Assembly: GCA_021846275.1 (NCBI GenBank)
Contig: JAJZBZ010000001.1
Coordinates: forward strand, 558,001 to 622,000
Origin: Acidobacteriota bacterium
GTDB lineage: Bacteria > Acidobacteriota > Terriglobia > Terriglobales > Acidobacteriaceae
Direction of reading: 5' to 3'
DNA: 64,000 bases
Of the stretch, positions 1-8,810 are shown piece by piece. How positions within the stretch are numbered: the first letter of the stretch is position 1; the number at the start of each line of letters is the position of its first letter. The position numbers and the translations under genes were made by a program. Below the pieces are notes generated by a model. That model saw nothing but the letters and a program-made list of their open reading frames with translations, did no database searches and was not told the origin of the DNA.

Positions 1-849
1 GGGCTGGAGGTGCCGGAGCGCGCCGAGTACATTCGCGTGATTACGGCGGAGCTGACGCGGGTGCAGAATCACGCGAGCGCGATTGGTTTTCTGATGCAGG
101 AGATGGGCGCCAGCGGCACGCCGCTGATGTATGCCTTTCGCGAGCGGGAAAAGATTCTGGACCTGTTTGAGGCGCTGAGCGGCTCGCGCATGATGTGCAA
201 CTACATGCGTTTTGGCGGCTGTCGCGTGGACCTGCCGGAGGGATGGCTGGAGCGGACGAAAAAGATTGTGGCCGAGCTGCCGCGTTTCATCGACGAGATG
301 GAGGCACTGCTGACGGGCAATGAGATTCTGATGGCGCGCGCGCAGGGCGTGGGCGTGCTGTCGCCGGAGCTGGCCGTGAATGCGGGCGTGACCGGAGTGA
401 TGCTGCGTGCGACGGGCGTGAACTACGACGTGCGCAAGGTGGACCACTACGGGATTTATGACCGCTTCAGCTTCCGCGTGCCGCTGGGAGAGCATGGGGA
501 TATTTACGACCGCTATATGCTGCGTGTGCTGGAGATGCGGGAGTCAGTGAAGATTCTGGAGCAGGCGCTGCCGCAGATTCCGGATGGGCCGATTCTCGAT
601 CCGAAGTCGAAGCCGCGCGGTTTTCGTCCGAAGCCGGGCGAGGCGTATGGACGCATTGAGGCTCCGAAGGGCGAACTGGGTTTTTATCTGATCAGCGATG
701 GCTCGGGCAATCCGTATCGGTATCGCGTAAGGCCGCCTTCGCTGATCAATCTGACGATTCTGGAAGACATGTGCCTGGGGCAGAATGTGGCCGACGTGGT
801 GCTGATCTTTGGCAGCGTGGACATTGTGCTGGGCGAGGTGGATCGATGA
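1..849 (+). CDS. nuoD: NADH-quinone oxidoreductase subunit D, first copy (5' truncated by window)
   Basis: This is the C-terminal 282 residues of the 49-kDa subunit, which with NuoB lines the quinone cavity of complex I. The frame is open to base 1, so the start lies outside the window. Family signatures include LTRVQNHASAIG, the FREREKILDLFE helix and the C-terminal GSVDIVLGEVDR. It is clearly a divergent paralogue of the second NuoD (55427-56647), which reads LTRLNSHLVWLG and GSIDVVLGEIDR at the same places. nuoI follows after 25 bp. No nuoE, F or G lies between D and I, so this operon has no NADH-oxidising module at the usual place, and the electron donor of this complex is unclear. Confidence 0.95.
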   Translation, partial: GLEVPERAEYIRVITAELTRVQNHASAIGFLMQEMGASGTPLMYAFREREKILDLFEALSGSRMMCNYMRFGGCRVDLPEGWLERTKKIVAELPRFIDEMEALLTGNEILMARAQGVGVLSPELAVNAGVTGVMLRATGVNYDVRKVDHYGIYDRFSFRVPLGEHGDIYDRYMLRVLEMRESVKILEQALPQIPDGPILDPKSKPRGFRPKPGEAYGRIEAPKGELGFYLISDGSGNPYRYRVRPPSLINLTILEDMCLGQNVADVVLIFGSVDIVLGEVDR

Positions 850-874
850 GGCGGCGGATGCGCGTGGAGGCACA

Positions 875-1531
875 ATGCTAGGCGAAGGCATTCTGAAAGG
901 GCTGGCGGAAACGGCGAAGAATTTTGCCGGAAGCTTTGTCTCCGAAGAGCGGCTGACGACGGTGGAGTATCCGGAGCAGCGACTGCCGCAGATCGAGAAC
1001 ACGCGGGATTTTCCGTTTCTGGTCTACGATGGCGACGACGCGATGGCGGGCCTGCGCTGCGTCTCCTGCCAGATTTGCGAAAAAGAGTGTCCGCCGAAGT
1101 GCATTTACATCACGAAGAGCGCGGACAAGAAGCCGGATTACGTGGGCAAGGCGCAGTTTTATCCGACGCGCTTTGACATTGATGTTTCGGTCTGCATGAG
1201 CTGCCAGATTTGCGTCGAGGTCTGTCCGTTTGAGGCGATCAAGATGGACACCGAGTTTGAGCTGAGCACGGAGGACCGTTTTGGCGGACTGATTCTTGAC
1301 CGGCATAAGCTCGCGAAGTCGAACGAGTATTACCACCAGATTCATCCGACCGAGGCAGCGGAGGTGGACGCGCGGCTGGCCGAGGAAAAGGCCAAAGTGG
1401 AAGCGAAGGCGAAGGCTGCGGCAGAGGCTGCGGCTGCAAAGGCCGCAGCGGACGCGGCGGCAAAGGGGACAGCGGACGCTACGGCAAAAGCGGCGGAGAG
1501 CGCGGCAAAGTCGGCGGAGGGTCAGGCATGA
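875..1531 (+). CDS. nuoI: NADH-quinone oxidoreductase subunit I, 2x[4Fe-4S] ferredoxin-like
   Basis: NuoI (218 aa) carries clusters N6a and N6b and passes electrons towards NuoB. Two complete CxxCxxCxxxCP motifs are visible, C62-C65-C68-C72 and C107-C110-C113-C117. The start is the ATG at 875, preceded by GGAGG at 866-870; an upstream in-frame start would run back into nuoD. After the ferredoxin core (about residue 160) there is an unusual tail of some 55 residues made almost entirely of Ala, Lys and Glu, likely an extended charged helix. The stop overlaps the nuoH start (ATGA). This is the only nuoI in the window, although two nuo operons are present. Confidence 0.96.
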   Translation: MLGEGILKGLAETAKNFAGSFVSEERLTTVEYPEQRLPQIENTRDFPFLVYDGDDAMAGLRCVSCQICEKECPPKCIYITKSADKKPDYVGKAQFYPTRFDIDVSVCMSCQICVEVCPFEAIKMDTEFELSTEDRFGGLILDRHKLAKSNEYYHQIHPTEAAEVDARLAEEKAKVEAKAKAAAEAAAAKAAADAAAKGTADATAKAAESAAKSAEGQA

Positions 1532-2760
1532 ATCTGAATGCTGGCTGGGCTTCGACGGGCTGGACATCGACATTGGATCAGATTTTTGTTCTCGTGCAGC
1601 ATCGCGTGGCGGAGCTGTTTCCGCCGGTGTTGCAGCCGTGGGTGGCGATGATTCTGGGCGTTGTCGGGATTGTCGCGGTCTTCCCGGCGATCTTTGCGCT
1701 GACGACGGTGCTGGAGCGCAAGGGGCTGGGGCGGATGCAGAACCGGCTGGGGCCGAATCGCGTGGGGCCGTATGGAATCCTGCAACCGATGGCCGACGCG
1801 ATCAAGTCGCTGACCAAGGAAGATATTATTCCGCGCAGCGCCGACGCGGTGGTGCATTTTCTGGCTCCAGTGGTGCTGGTGGTCGCGATCTTTCTTGGTT
1901 ACGCCGTGCTGCCGGTGGGGCGGAACATGGTGCTGATGCCGATTGATGCAGGGATACTGTTTTTCTTTGCGATTGGCGCTTCGACGGAGCTTTCGATCTT
2001 CATGGCGGGATGGTCGAGCCGCAACAAGTATTCGCTGCTGGGCGCGATGCGCGCGGTGGCGCAGATGATCAGCTATGAGGTTCCGCTGCTGCTGTCTGCG
2101 GTGGTTGCGATCATGATGACCGGCTCGCTTTCGCCAGAGGCGATTGTGGCTGCGCAGGGCGGTTTCAGCGGAGTGTTGCCGCACTGGTACGTTTTTACGC
2201 CGTGGGGCTTTGCCGGGTTTGCGCTGTTTGTGGTCGCGGCGCTGGCGGAGACGAATCGCTCTCCGTTTGATCTGCCGGAGGGTGAATCGGAGCTGGTGGC
2301 GGGATATTTCACGGAGTATTCGGGATTCAAATTCGCACTGTTTTTCCTGGGCGAATATCTGGGCATGATGTCGATTGCCGGTTACGGGATCACGCTGTTT
2401 CTGGGCGGATGGGGCGCGCCGTTTTCGTTTCTCGCGTTCATTCCGTCGTGGGCGTGGTTCTTTGGCAAACTGTTTCTGGCGATCTTCTTTTTCATCTGGC
2501 TGCGCGGAACGCTGCCGCGCCTGCGCCAGGATCAGTTGATGAACTTCGCGTGGAAGTTCATGCTGCCGATGTCGTTGCTGAACCTGCTGGTGGCTGCGGC
2601 GTGGAGATTTCTGGGCGAGTGGCTCGGCGCGGGCGTGGGCGCGGAGGCGATTCGCTGGCTGGCCTGCGCGGCGGTGCTGGGCGGGACGTATGTGCTGCTG
2701 GGTCGTGCGATGCTGCGCAGGCAGAAGATTGGGCCGAGGAGCTATCGCTATGCGGAGTGA
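1528..2760 (+). CDS. nuoH: NADH-quinone oxidoreductase subunit H, first copy
   Basis: NuoH is the membrane subunit that forms the entrance of the quinone cavity and links the peripheral arm to the proton pumps. The 410-aa protein has about eight hydrophobic segments and the conserved blocks ERKGLGRMQNRLGPNRVG, LTKEDIIPRSAD, GWSSRNKYSLLGAMRA, ETNRSPFDLPEGESELV and WLRGTLPRLRQDQLM. It is longer than the second copy (347 aa) because of a longer N-terminus and a longer C-terminal extension after the last helix. It is translationally coupled to nuoI by a 4-bp overlap, and nuoJ follows after 33 bp. Confidence 0.96.
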   Translation: MNLNAGWASTGWTSTLDQIFVLVQHRVAELFPPVLQPWVAMILGVVGIVAVFPAIFALTTVLERKGLGRMQNRLGPNRVGPYGILQPMADAIKSLTKEDIIPRSADAVVHFLAPVVLVVAIFLGYAVLPVGRNMVLMPIDAGILFFFAIGASTELSIFMAGWSSRNKYSLLGAMRAVAQMISYEVPLLLSAVVAIMMTGSLSPEAIVAAQGGFSGVLPHWYVFTPWGFAGFALFVVAALAETNRSPFDLPEGESELVAGYFTEYSGFKFALFFLGEYLGMMSIAGYGITLFLGGWGAPFSFLAFIPSWAWFFGKLFLAIFFFIWLRGTLPRLRQDQLMNFAWKFMLPMSLLNLLVAAAWRFLGEWLGAGVGAEAIRWLACAAVLGGTYVLLGRAMLRRQKIGPRSYRYAE

Positions 2761-2793
2761 GTGCATGATGCTGCGGGAAGGTTGTGAGCTGCG

Positions 2794-3348
2794 ATGATGC
2801 ATGCCGCATTTTTTCTGACGTTTGCCGTGCTGACGCTGGCCGGTGCTGTGGCTGCGGCGCTGCTGCGCAATCTGGTTCACTGCGCGCTGAGTCTGACGGT
2901 GACTTTTGCCGGACTGGCGTTGCTGTATCTGAGCCTGGGCGCGGAGTTTGTGGGATTGACGCAGGTGCTGGTCTATATCGGCGCAGTGGCGATACTGGTG
3001 GTTTTTGCCATTCTGCTCACGCGCGGATCGGGGTCGCTGCCGCGGCAGATGCTGAGTTCTTCCGGATGGCGCGTGGGCTGGCTGGCGGCGGTTGCGGTCG
3101 GATTTGTACTGGTGGCCGCGCTGCGGGATGCGCCGTTTGCGCAGAGTCAGGGTAACGCTCCGGTGGTCTCTGTGAAGGAGATCGGGCAGGCGCTGATGGG
3201 ACCGTTCGCGCTGCCGCTGGAGATTGTGGGCGTGCTGCTGACGGTGGCGCTGATTGGTGCGGTGATTGTGGCGATGCCAGAAAAGCCGATGTTGGAAAAT
3301 CCGGTGCTGAAAAATCAGATGCCGGAAAAACAGGGAGGCGCGGAATGA
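2794..3348 (+). CDS. nuoJ: NADH-quinone oxidoreductase subunit J, first copy
   Basis: NuoJ (184 aa) is a membrane subunit with five predicted helices; its third helix takes part in conformational coupling in complex I. The family core LRNLVHCALSLTVTFAGLA and EFVGLTQVLVYIGAVAIL are visible. A GGGAAGG purine stretch (2775-2781) lies 12 bp before the ATG pair at 2794/2797. The last 24 residues (from residue 161) are a hydrophilic tail of degenerate five-residue units, MPEKP-MLENP-VLKNQ-MPEKQ, which has no counterpart in the second NuoJ. The stop overlaps nuoK by 4 bp. Confidence 0.94.
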   Translation: MMHAAFFLTFAVLTLAGAVAAALLRNLVHCALSLTVTFAGLALLYLSLGAEFVGLTQVLVYIGAVAILVVFAILLTRGSGSLPRQMLSSSGWRVGWLAAVAVGFVLVAALRDAPFAQSQGNAPVVSVKEIGQALMGPFALPLEIVGVLLTVALIGAVIVAMPEKPMLENPVLKNQMPEKQGGAE

Positions 3349-3653
3349 CGCTGACCGCATATCTGATCGTCGCGGCGATGCTGTTCGCACTGGGGCTGGG
3401 CATTGCGCTGACGCGACGAAACGCGATTCTGGTGCTGATTGGCATTGAACTGATGCTGAATGCGGCGAACCTGAATCTGATTGCGTTCTGGCGATTCGGC
3501 GCGCATGCGGAGCCGATGACGGGCATGCTCTTTGCACTGTTTTCGATTGCTGTGGCGGCGGCGGAAGCATCGGTTGGACTCGGTCTCGTGATCGCGTGGT
3601 TTCGCCACGCGCGGACGACGGATCTGGACGAAATGACAAGGATGAAGGGGTGA
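3345..3653 (+). CDS. nuoK: NADH-quinone oxidoreductase subunit K, first copy
   Basis: NuoK (102 aa) is the small three-helix antiporter-like subunit homologous to MrpC. The conserved block RNAILVLIGIELMLNAANL contains the membrane glutamate of helix 2 (IELMLN), and the second conserved Glu lies in the AAAEASVGLGL segment. Start and stop overlap nuoJ (ATGA) and nuoL (GTGA), so translation of the set is likely coupled. Confidence 0.95.
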   Translation: MTLTAYLIVAAMLFALGLGIALTRRNAILVLIGIELMLNAANLNLIAFWRFGAHAEPMTGMLFALFSIAVAAAEASVGLGLVIAWFRHARTTDLDEMTRMKG

Positions 3654-5779
3654 CCATCGTGCAGATAGCACCGATAGCTGCGGCAGAGATGGCACCCGCG
3701 GCGTGGATTGTGCGCAACCTGTGGCTGATTCCGGCGCTGCCGATGATGGCCGCCGGGATCATCGCGCTTCTGCGGCAGCCACGGCGTCGTCCGGCGGCAG
3801 CGCTGGCCATCGGCTCACTGGCGCTCTCGTTTCTGCTGGCGGTTGCGGCGTTTGTTCATGTGCTGGCGCAGTGGTCAAGCGGAGCCATGACACGCGAAGT
3901 GGTGACGGTGAGCTGGCTCTCGCTGGGCAGTTCGACGCTGCAGATGGGATGGGTGCTTGATCCGCTGGCGGCGGTGATGCTGGTGATGGTCACGTTTGTC
4001 GGTTCGCTGATTTTCATCTACTCGACGGGCTACATGAGCCACGATGAAAACTTCACGCGCTTCTTCTGTTTTCTGGCGCTGTTTGCCGGTGGAATGCTCG
4101 GCGTGATCATCGCCAACAGCCTGCTGCTGCTGTTTATGTGCTGGGAGATTGTGGGCCTGACATCCTATCTGCTGATCGGCTTCTGGTATCACAAGCCGAG
4201 CGCGGCGGCGGCGGCGAAGAAGGCATTCCTGACGACGCGCGTGGGAGATATTTTCTTTCTGCTGGGGATGGTTTGGCTGAGCGCGCAGACGGGAACGCTG
4301 CTTTTTTACAATCACGGCGCGGGAGCGATGGAGCCGGGCGCGCTTGCGGTGCTGCTGGGCCAGCATGCTGCCTGTGGATTGAGCGCTGCGGCGGCGATCG
4401 GGCTGCTGATCTTTGCGGGCGCGGCGGGCAAGAGCGGGCAGCTTCCGCTGCACGTCTGGCTGCCGGATGCGATGGAGGGTCCGACGCCGGTTTCGGCGCT
4501 GATTCACGCGGCGACGATGGTGGCCGCAGGCGTCTATCTGGTCGCGCGGGTGTATCCCCTGATGAGTGCAGGCGTGATGAGCGCGGGCGCGGCGCAGGGC
4601 ATGACGACGGTTCCGCTGACGGTGATTGCGTGGATCGGCGCGGCGACGGCGCTTTTCGGCGCGGTGGTCGCCGTGGCGCAGTTTGATATTAAGCGCATCC
4701 TGGCCTATTCGACGGTCTCGCAGCTTGGATACATGATGGTGGGCCTGGCGACGGGCGGCGTGGCGGTGGGAATGTTTCACCTGATCACGCATGCGTTCTT
4801 CAAGGCGCTGCTCTTCCTTGGTGCCGGTTCGGTGATTCATGGCTGCCATGAGGAGCAGGACATTCGCAGGATGGGCGGGCTGCGCGGCGCGATGCCGGTC
4901 ACGTTTGCGACGTACGCGGTTGGAATGCTGGCGCTGAGTGGATTTCCAATCTTCTTTTCCGGCTTCTGGAGCAAGGACGCGATTGTGGGCGCGGCACACC
5001 ACTGGCCGGTGTCGCAGGGGCCGTTCTGGATGCTGCTGGTGGGCGCGGTGCTGACGGCGTTTTACATGATGCGTCAGGTGGGGTATGTGTTTCTGGGCGC
5101 GTGGCGCGGCGGGCACGGACATGGCCATGCGCATGAGTCGCCCACGGTGATGACTGTTCCGCTCGCGATTCTGGCTGTCTTTGCTGTTGCGCTCGGAGTG
5201 CTGGGCACACCGGCGTGGCCGTGGTTCACCGCGTTCATCGAGAGCCGACCACTCGCTGTGGACTTTGCCGGATTCAGCGAGCCGGGACTGGTGCCGCTGA
5301 TGACGATCACATCGCTGCTGGTTCTGCTGGCGCTCAGCGTCGGCTGGCGGCTGTATGTTTCGAGGGCGAACGTGAAGGCTTCCGCCCCGGATGTTTTACA
5401 AAGGAGTTTGCCAGTGGTTTTTGGCTGGCTGGAATCGCGGCTCTACTTCGATGAATTGTACGCGGCAACGATTCTGCGGTTGTATGCGTTTTGCGCCGCC
5501 GCTGCGGCGTGGCTGGACCGTCACGTCTGGGGTGGCGTTGTGGCGATGGTCGCTGGTGGCTTCCGCGTGCTGGGCCGGTCGAACAGGGCAATCGACAGCG
5601 GCTTGATTGACGGTGGATTTGACAAGGGCTGCGAGGAGCTGACGACCGCGGGCGGCGTGTTGGGGTGGTTACAGGCGGATCGCGCGCCGGCGTATCTGCG
5701 CACGCTGACGATTGGTTTGCTGCTGCTGATTGCTGCGCTTGCCATCGCCGCATCCGTGACCGGGCAGGTGAAGCTATGA
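3650..5779 (+). CDS. nuoL: NADH-quinone oxidoreductase subunit L, first copy, long lateral-helix region
   Basis: NuoL (709 aa) is the distal antiporter-like proton pump, with a C-terminal lateral helix that clamps the other pumps. The key charged residues are present: Glu in CWEIVGLTSYLL, Lys in AAGKSGQLPLHVWLPDAM, and the VSALIHAATMVAAGVYL block. The start is taken as GTG at 3650, overlapping the nuoK stop; a nearby GTG at 3659 is possible. From YFDELY to the last helix there are about 88 residues, against about 65 in the second NuoL (46906-48876). The extra length lies in the lateral-helix region. Because this operon carries two nuoM genes, a longer clamp is what an extra pump would need (inference). 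Confidence 0.95.
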   Translation: MTIVQIAPIAAAEMAPAAWIVRNLWLIPALPMMAAGIIALLRQPRRRPAAALAIGSLALSFLLAVAAFVHVLAQWSSGAMTREVVTVSWLSLGSSTLQMGWVLDPLAAVMLVMVTFVGSLIFIYSTGYMSHDENFTRFFCFLALFAGGMLGVIIANSLLLLFMCWEIVGLTSYLLIGFWYHKPSAAAAAKKAFLTTRVGDIFFLLGMVWLSAQTGTLLFYNHGAGAMEPGALAVLLGQHAACGLSAAAAIGLLIFAGAAGKSGQLPLHVWLPDAMEGPTPVSALIHAATMVAAGVYLVARVYPLMSAGVMSAGAAQGMTTVPLTVIAWIGAATALFGAVVAVAQFDIKRILAYSTVSQLGYMMVGLATGGVAVGMFHLITHAFFKALLFLGAGSVIHGCHEEQDIRRMGGLRGAMPVTFATYAVGMLALSGFPIFFSGFWSKDAIVGAAHHWPVSQGPFWMLLVGAVLTAFYMMRQVGYVFLGAWRGGHGHGHAHESPTVMTVPLAILAVFAVALGVLGTPAWPWFTAFIESRPLAVDFAGFSEPGLVPLMTITSLLVLLALSVGWRLYVSRANVKASAPDVLQRSLPVVFGWLESRLYFDELYAATILRLYAFCAAAAAWLDRHVWGGVVAMVAGGFRVLGRSNRAIDSGLIDGGFDKGCEELTTAGGVLGWLQADRAPAYLRTLTIGLLLLIAALAIAASVTGQVKL

Positions 5780-7290
5780 CGCACATTCTATCGTTGCTGA
5801 CTGCGCTGCCCGTGGCAGGCGCTGTGATCGCGTGGATGGCTGGTGCGCGGGCGCGCGCGGTGGCTCTGGTGGTTGCGCTGGTGACGCTCGCGATCTCGCT
5901 GTGGATTTGGTTTTCGGTGGGCACAGGCGGCGGCATGGCTTTTGTGGAGCGCTCGGCGTGGGTTCCCGATCTTGGCATTGAGTATCACCTGGGCGTGGAT
6001 GGACTGGGCGCGCTGATGCTGGTGCTGGCCGCGCTGGTCACGGTGATTGCGGTGCTGGCCTCGCGCACGGTCACGCGGCAGACGGGGCTGTATTTCGGCT
6101 TGGTGCTGCTGCTGGAGTCCGGGTTGATCGGCACGTTCACGGCGCTGAATTTCTTCCACTGGTTTCTCTACTGGGAGCTGAGCCTGATCCCGACTTTCTT
6201 CCTGATACGGCTGTGGGGCGGCGCGCGACGCGGGCCGGCGGCGACGCAGTTTTTCGTCTACACGATGGTGGGTTCGGTGGGGCTGCTGCTTTCGTTTCTC
6301 GCTCTGTTTGTGGCCACCGGCGGGATGGACTTCGTTTCGCTGGCGCATTTTGCGGCATCGGGAGAATTGCATCGGCTGATCGAGGCGCGACTGGGGCATG
6401 TGGAGATGCTGCTGGCCTGTGGTGTGCTGCTTGGATTCGCGGTCAAGGTGCCGATGATGCCGTTCCATACCTGGCTGCCGGAGACGTACTCGGAGGCACC
6501 GACGGCGATCACGATTCTGCTCACCGGGGCGATGTCGAAGATGGGCGTTTATGGCCTGATTCGCATTGCGCTGCCGATCTTTGGGCGGGAGATGTTTGCG
6601 CTGCGCGGGCTGCTGCTGACGCTGGCTGTGCTGACGATTGTCGCCGGAGCGTGGGCCGCAGTGGTGCAGACGGACCTGAAGCGAGTCTTTGCGTATTCGT
6701 CGATCAACCATCTGGGATACTGCCTGCTGGCGCTGTTTGTGGTGCTGCTGCCGATGGCCGGAGATCCGGCTCGGATGCTGAGCGCGTCGGCGGCGCTGGA
6801 TGGAGCGATCCTGCAAATCTTTAATCATGGACTGACGGCGGCGACGATCTTCTGGTTCCTCTGCATGATGGAGGAGCGCAGCGGCGGCAGGCTGGGGATG
6901 GCCGATTTTGGCGGCCTGCGCAAACAGGTTCCGGTGATGTGCGGGCTGATGGGCGTGGCGCTGTTTTCTTCGCTGGGCCTGCCGGGGCTGAATGGATTTG
7001 TGAGCGAGTTCCTGATCTTTCGCGGAGCGTTTCCTCTGGCCTGGCAGTGGACAACGTTGGCCGTGCTGGGACTGCTGATTACGGCGGCGGTGATTCTGAC
7101 GGTGATCCAGCGCGTCTTCAGCGGCCCGCTGCGCGAGGAGTGGACTGCGATGCCGGATATGACTGTGGCGGAGCGCGTTTCCGTGGCTCCAGCGCTTTTG
7201 CTCATGCTGCTGCTCGGCCTTGCGCCGCAGATTGTTGTGGGCGTAATCAATCCGACCGTTCTTCGTCTGATTGACGGGTGGAGATTCTGA
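5776..7290 (+). CDS. nuoM: NADH-quinone oxidoreductase subunit M (first of two in this operon)
   Basis: NuoM (504 aa) is an antiporter-like proton pump with about 14 helices. Canonical functional residues are visible: the helix-5 Glu in YWELSLIPTFFLI, the helix-7 Lys in GFAVKVPMMPFHTWLPE, the Lys of SKMGVYGLIR and the Glu of NGFVSEFLI. The ATG at 5776 overlaps the nuoL stop (ATGA). A second, different nuoM follows at once, so this gene encodes the more conventional of the two. Confidence 0.96.
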   Translation: MTHILSLLTALPVAGAVIAWMAGARARAVALVVALVTLAISLWIWFSVGTGGGMAFVERSAWVPDLGIEYHLGVDGLGALMLVLAALVTVIAVLASRTVTRQTGLYFGLVLLLESGLIGTFTALNFFHWFLYWELSLIPTFFLIRLWGGARRGPAATQFFVYTMVGSVGLLLSFLALFVATGGMDFVSLAHFAASGELHRLIEARLGHVEMLLACGVLLGFAVKVPMMPFHTWLPETYSEAPTAITILLTGAMSKMGVYGLIRIALPIFGREMFALRGLLLTLAVLTIVAGAWAAVVQTDLKRVFAYSSINHLGYCLLALFVVLLPMAGDPARMLSASAALDGAILQIFNHGLTAATIFWFLCMMEERSGGRLGMADFGGLRKQVPVMCGLMGVALFSSLGLPGLNGFVSEFLIFRGAFPLAWQWTTLAVLGLLITAAVILTVIQRVFSGPLREEWTAMPDMTVAERVSVAPALLLMLLLGLAPQIVVGVINPTVLRLIDGWRF

Positions 7291-8810
7291 TGCTCGCGTG
7301 GACGATCTATCTTTCGTTTGGCGGCGCGCTGCTAATTGCGGCGTTTGCGCGCAGGCAGCCTCAACTGGCGCGCGTGCTTGCGCTGGTTACGGCGGTGGCC
7401 GGGTTCCTGATTGCGGCGCTCGCATTCTTTACGCAGACCGGCGTGACGGCGATTGCCGATTGCGCGTGGATTCCGGCGATGGGCATTCGCTACACGCTCG
7501 CTGCCGATGGCATCAGCCGGGTGCTGGTGCTGCTCACGGGGCTGGCTTCGGTTTCCGGCGTACTTTTCTCGTGGAATATCGAGCGGCGGACGGGCGAGTT
7601 CTTTGCGTTCTATCTGGCGCTGATCGGCGGCGTTTACGGCGTCTTTCTGTCGGCGGATCTGTTCCTGTTTTTTGTCTTTTATGAAATTGCGATTGTGCCG
7701 AAGTATTTTCTGATTGCGATCTGGGGATCGACGCGGCGCGAGTACGGAGCGATGAAGCTGGCGCTTTACTCGTTCATCGGTTCGGCGATGGTGCTGGTCG
7801 GGCTGCTTGCGGCCTACACGGTCTCCGGCGGGCACACGCTGAATCTGGCCGCGCTGCAACAGTACGCGTTCCCGGTGTCGTTCCAGATGTGGGCCTTCCC
7901 GCTGGTCTTTGTCGGGTTTGCGATTCTGGCGGGCATGTGGCCGCTGCACACCTGGGCACCGACGGGCCATGTGGCCGCGCCGACGGCTGCGTCGATGCTG
8001 CTGGCCGGCGTTGTGATGAAGCTGGGCGCGTATGGCTGCCTGCGCGTGGCGATGACGCTGTTTCCGCACGGGCTGGATCCGTGGGGCTGGAGCTTCCTGG
8101 GGATTGGCTCATGGCGGACGGTCTTTGCGCTGCTGGCTGTGATCGGCATCCTCTATGGCGCGGCGGTGGCGCTGATCCAGAATGACTTTAAGTTTGTGAT
8201 TGGCTACTCCAGCGTGAGCCACATGGGGCTGGTGCTGCTGGGGTTGATGACACTGAGCCAGATTGGACTGGATGGCGCGGTGCTTCAGATGTTCTCTCAC
8301 GGGATTCTGGCCGGGCTGCTGTTTGCCACGGTGGGCCGCATCGTATACGAACGCACGCACACGCGCGACCTGAAGGCGCTGAGCGGGATGCATCTGGGAC
8401 GGACGCTGCCGTTTGCCGCGTGGCTGTTTGTGATTGCAGGAATGGCTTCGATGGGGCTGCCGGGCTTCAGCGGATTCATCGCTGAGTTGCAGGTGCTGAT
8501 CGGCGCGTGGACGGCGTTCCCGGTCTTCACGGTCCTGGCGGGTGTGGGCATCGTCGTTGGCGTGGCGTACACGTGGCGCGCGATGCAGACGGCGTTTTTC
8601 AGCGATGCGCCGGAATCGGCTACGGCGTCGTCGGCGTCTGACGAAGAAGCGCACGCGCATGAGCCGATCACCTGGGCTGAAAAAGCCGGCGTTGCGCTGC
8701 TGCTGGCGGCGAGCCTCGCCGTGGGACTGGCTCCGCGCCTGCTGCTGGACCAGATCACTCCGGCAGTGCTTGCACTGCCACACGCGCTGCTTACGGGAGG
8801 CCGGATATGA
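7290..8810 (+). CDS. nuoM: Second NuoM paralogue of the first operon
   Basis: This is an antiporter-like pump subunit (506 aa) distinct from the preceding NuoM. The helix-5 Glu (FYEIAIVPKYFLIAIWG), the Lys of VMKLGAYG and the Glu of SGFIAELQVL are present. The helix-7 lysine is not: the block reads GFAILAGMWPLHTWAPT, with Leu (codon 7926-7928) where FAVKVPMMPFHTW has Lys. The ATG at 7290 overlaps the previous stop (TGATG); an in-frame GTG at 7278 is an alternative. A hydrophilic Asp/Glu/Ala/His loop (about residues 435-460) precedes the last helices. Duplicate NuoM genes are the hallmark of the published '2M' complex I class. Confidence 0.93.
   Translation: MLAWTIYLSFGGALLIAAFARRQPQLARVLALVTAVAGFLIAALAFFTQTGVTAIADCAWIPAMGIRYTLAADGISRVLVLLTGLASVSGVLFSWNIERRTGEFFAFYLALIGGVYGVFLSADLFLFFVFYEIAIVPKYFLIAIWGSTRREYGAMKLALYSFIGSAMVLVGLLAAYTVSGGHTLNLAALQQYAFPVSFQMWAFPLVFVGFAILAGMWPLHTWAPTGHVAAPTAASMLLAGVVMKLGAYGCLRVAMTLFPHGLDPWGWSFLGIGSWRTVFALLAVIGILYGAAVALIQNDFKFVIGYSSVSHMGLVLLGLMTLSQIGLDGAVLQMFSHGILAGLLFATVGRIVYERTHTRDLKALSGMHLGRTLPFAAWLFVIAGMASMGLPGFSGFIAELQVLIGAWTAFPVFTVLAGVGIVVGVAYTWRAMQTAFFSDAPESATASSASDEEAHAHEPITWAEKAGVALLLAASLAVGLAPRLLLDQITPAVLALPHALLTGGRI

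Noticed and set aside
1522-3810. Long minus-strand open frame (762 codons) opposite nuoH-J-K
   Set aside because: Arg/His/Gln-rich composition typical of an antisense frame in GC-rich DNA; the plus strand holds clear Nuo subunits.
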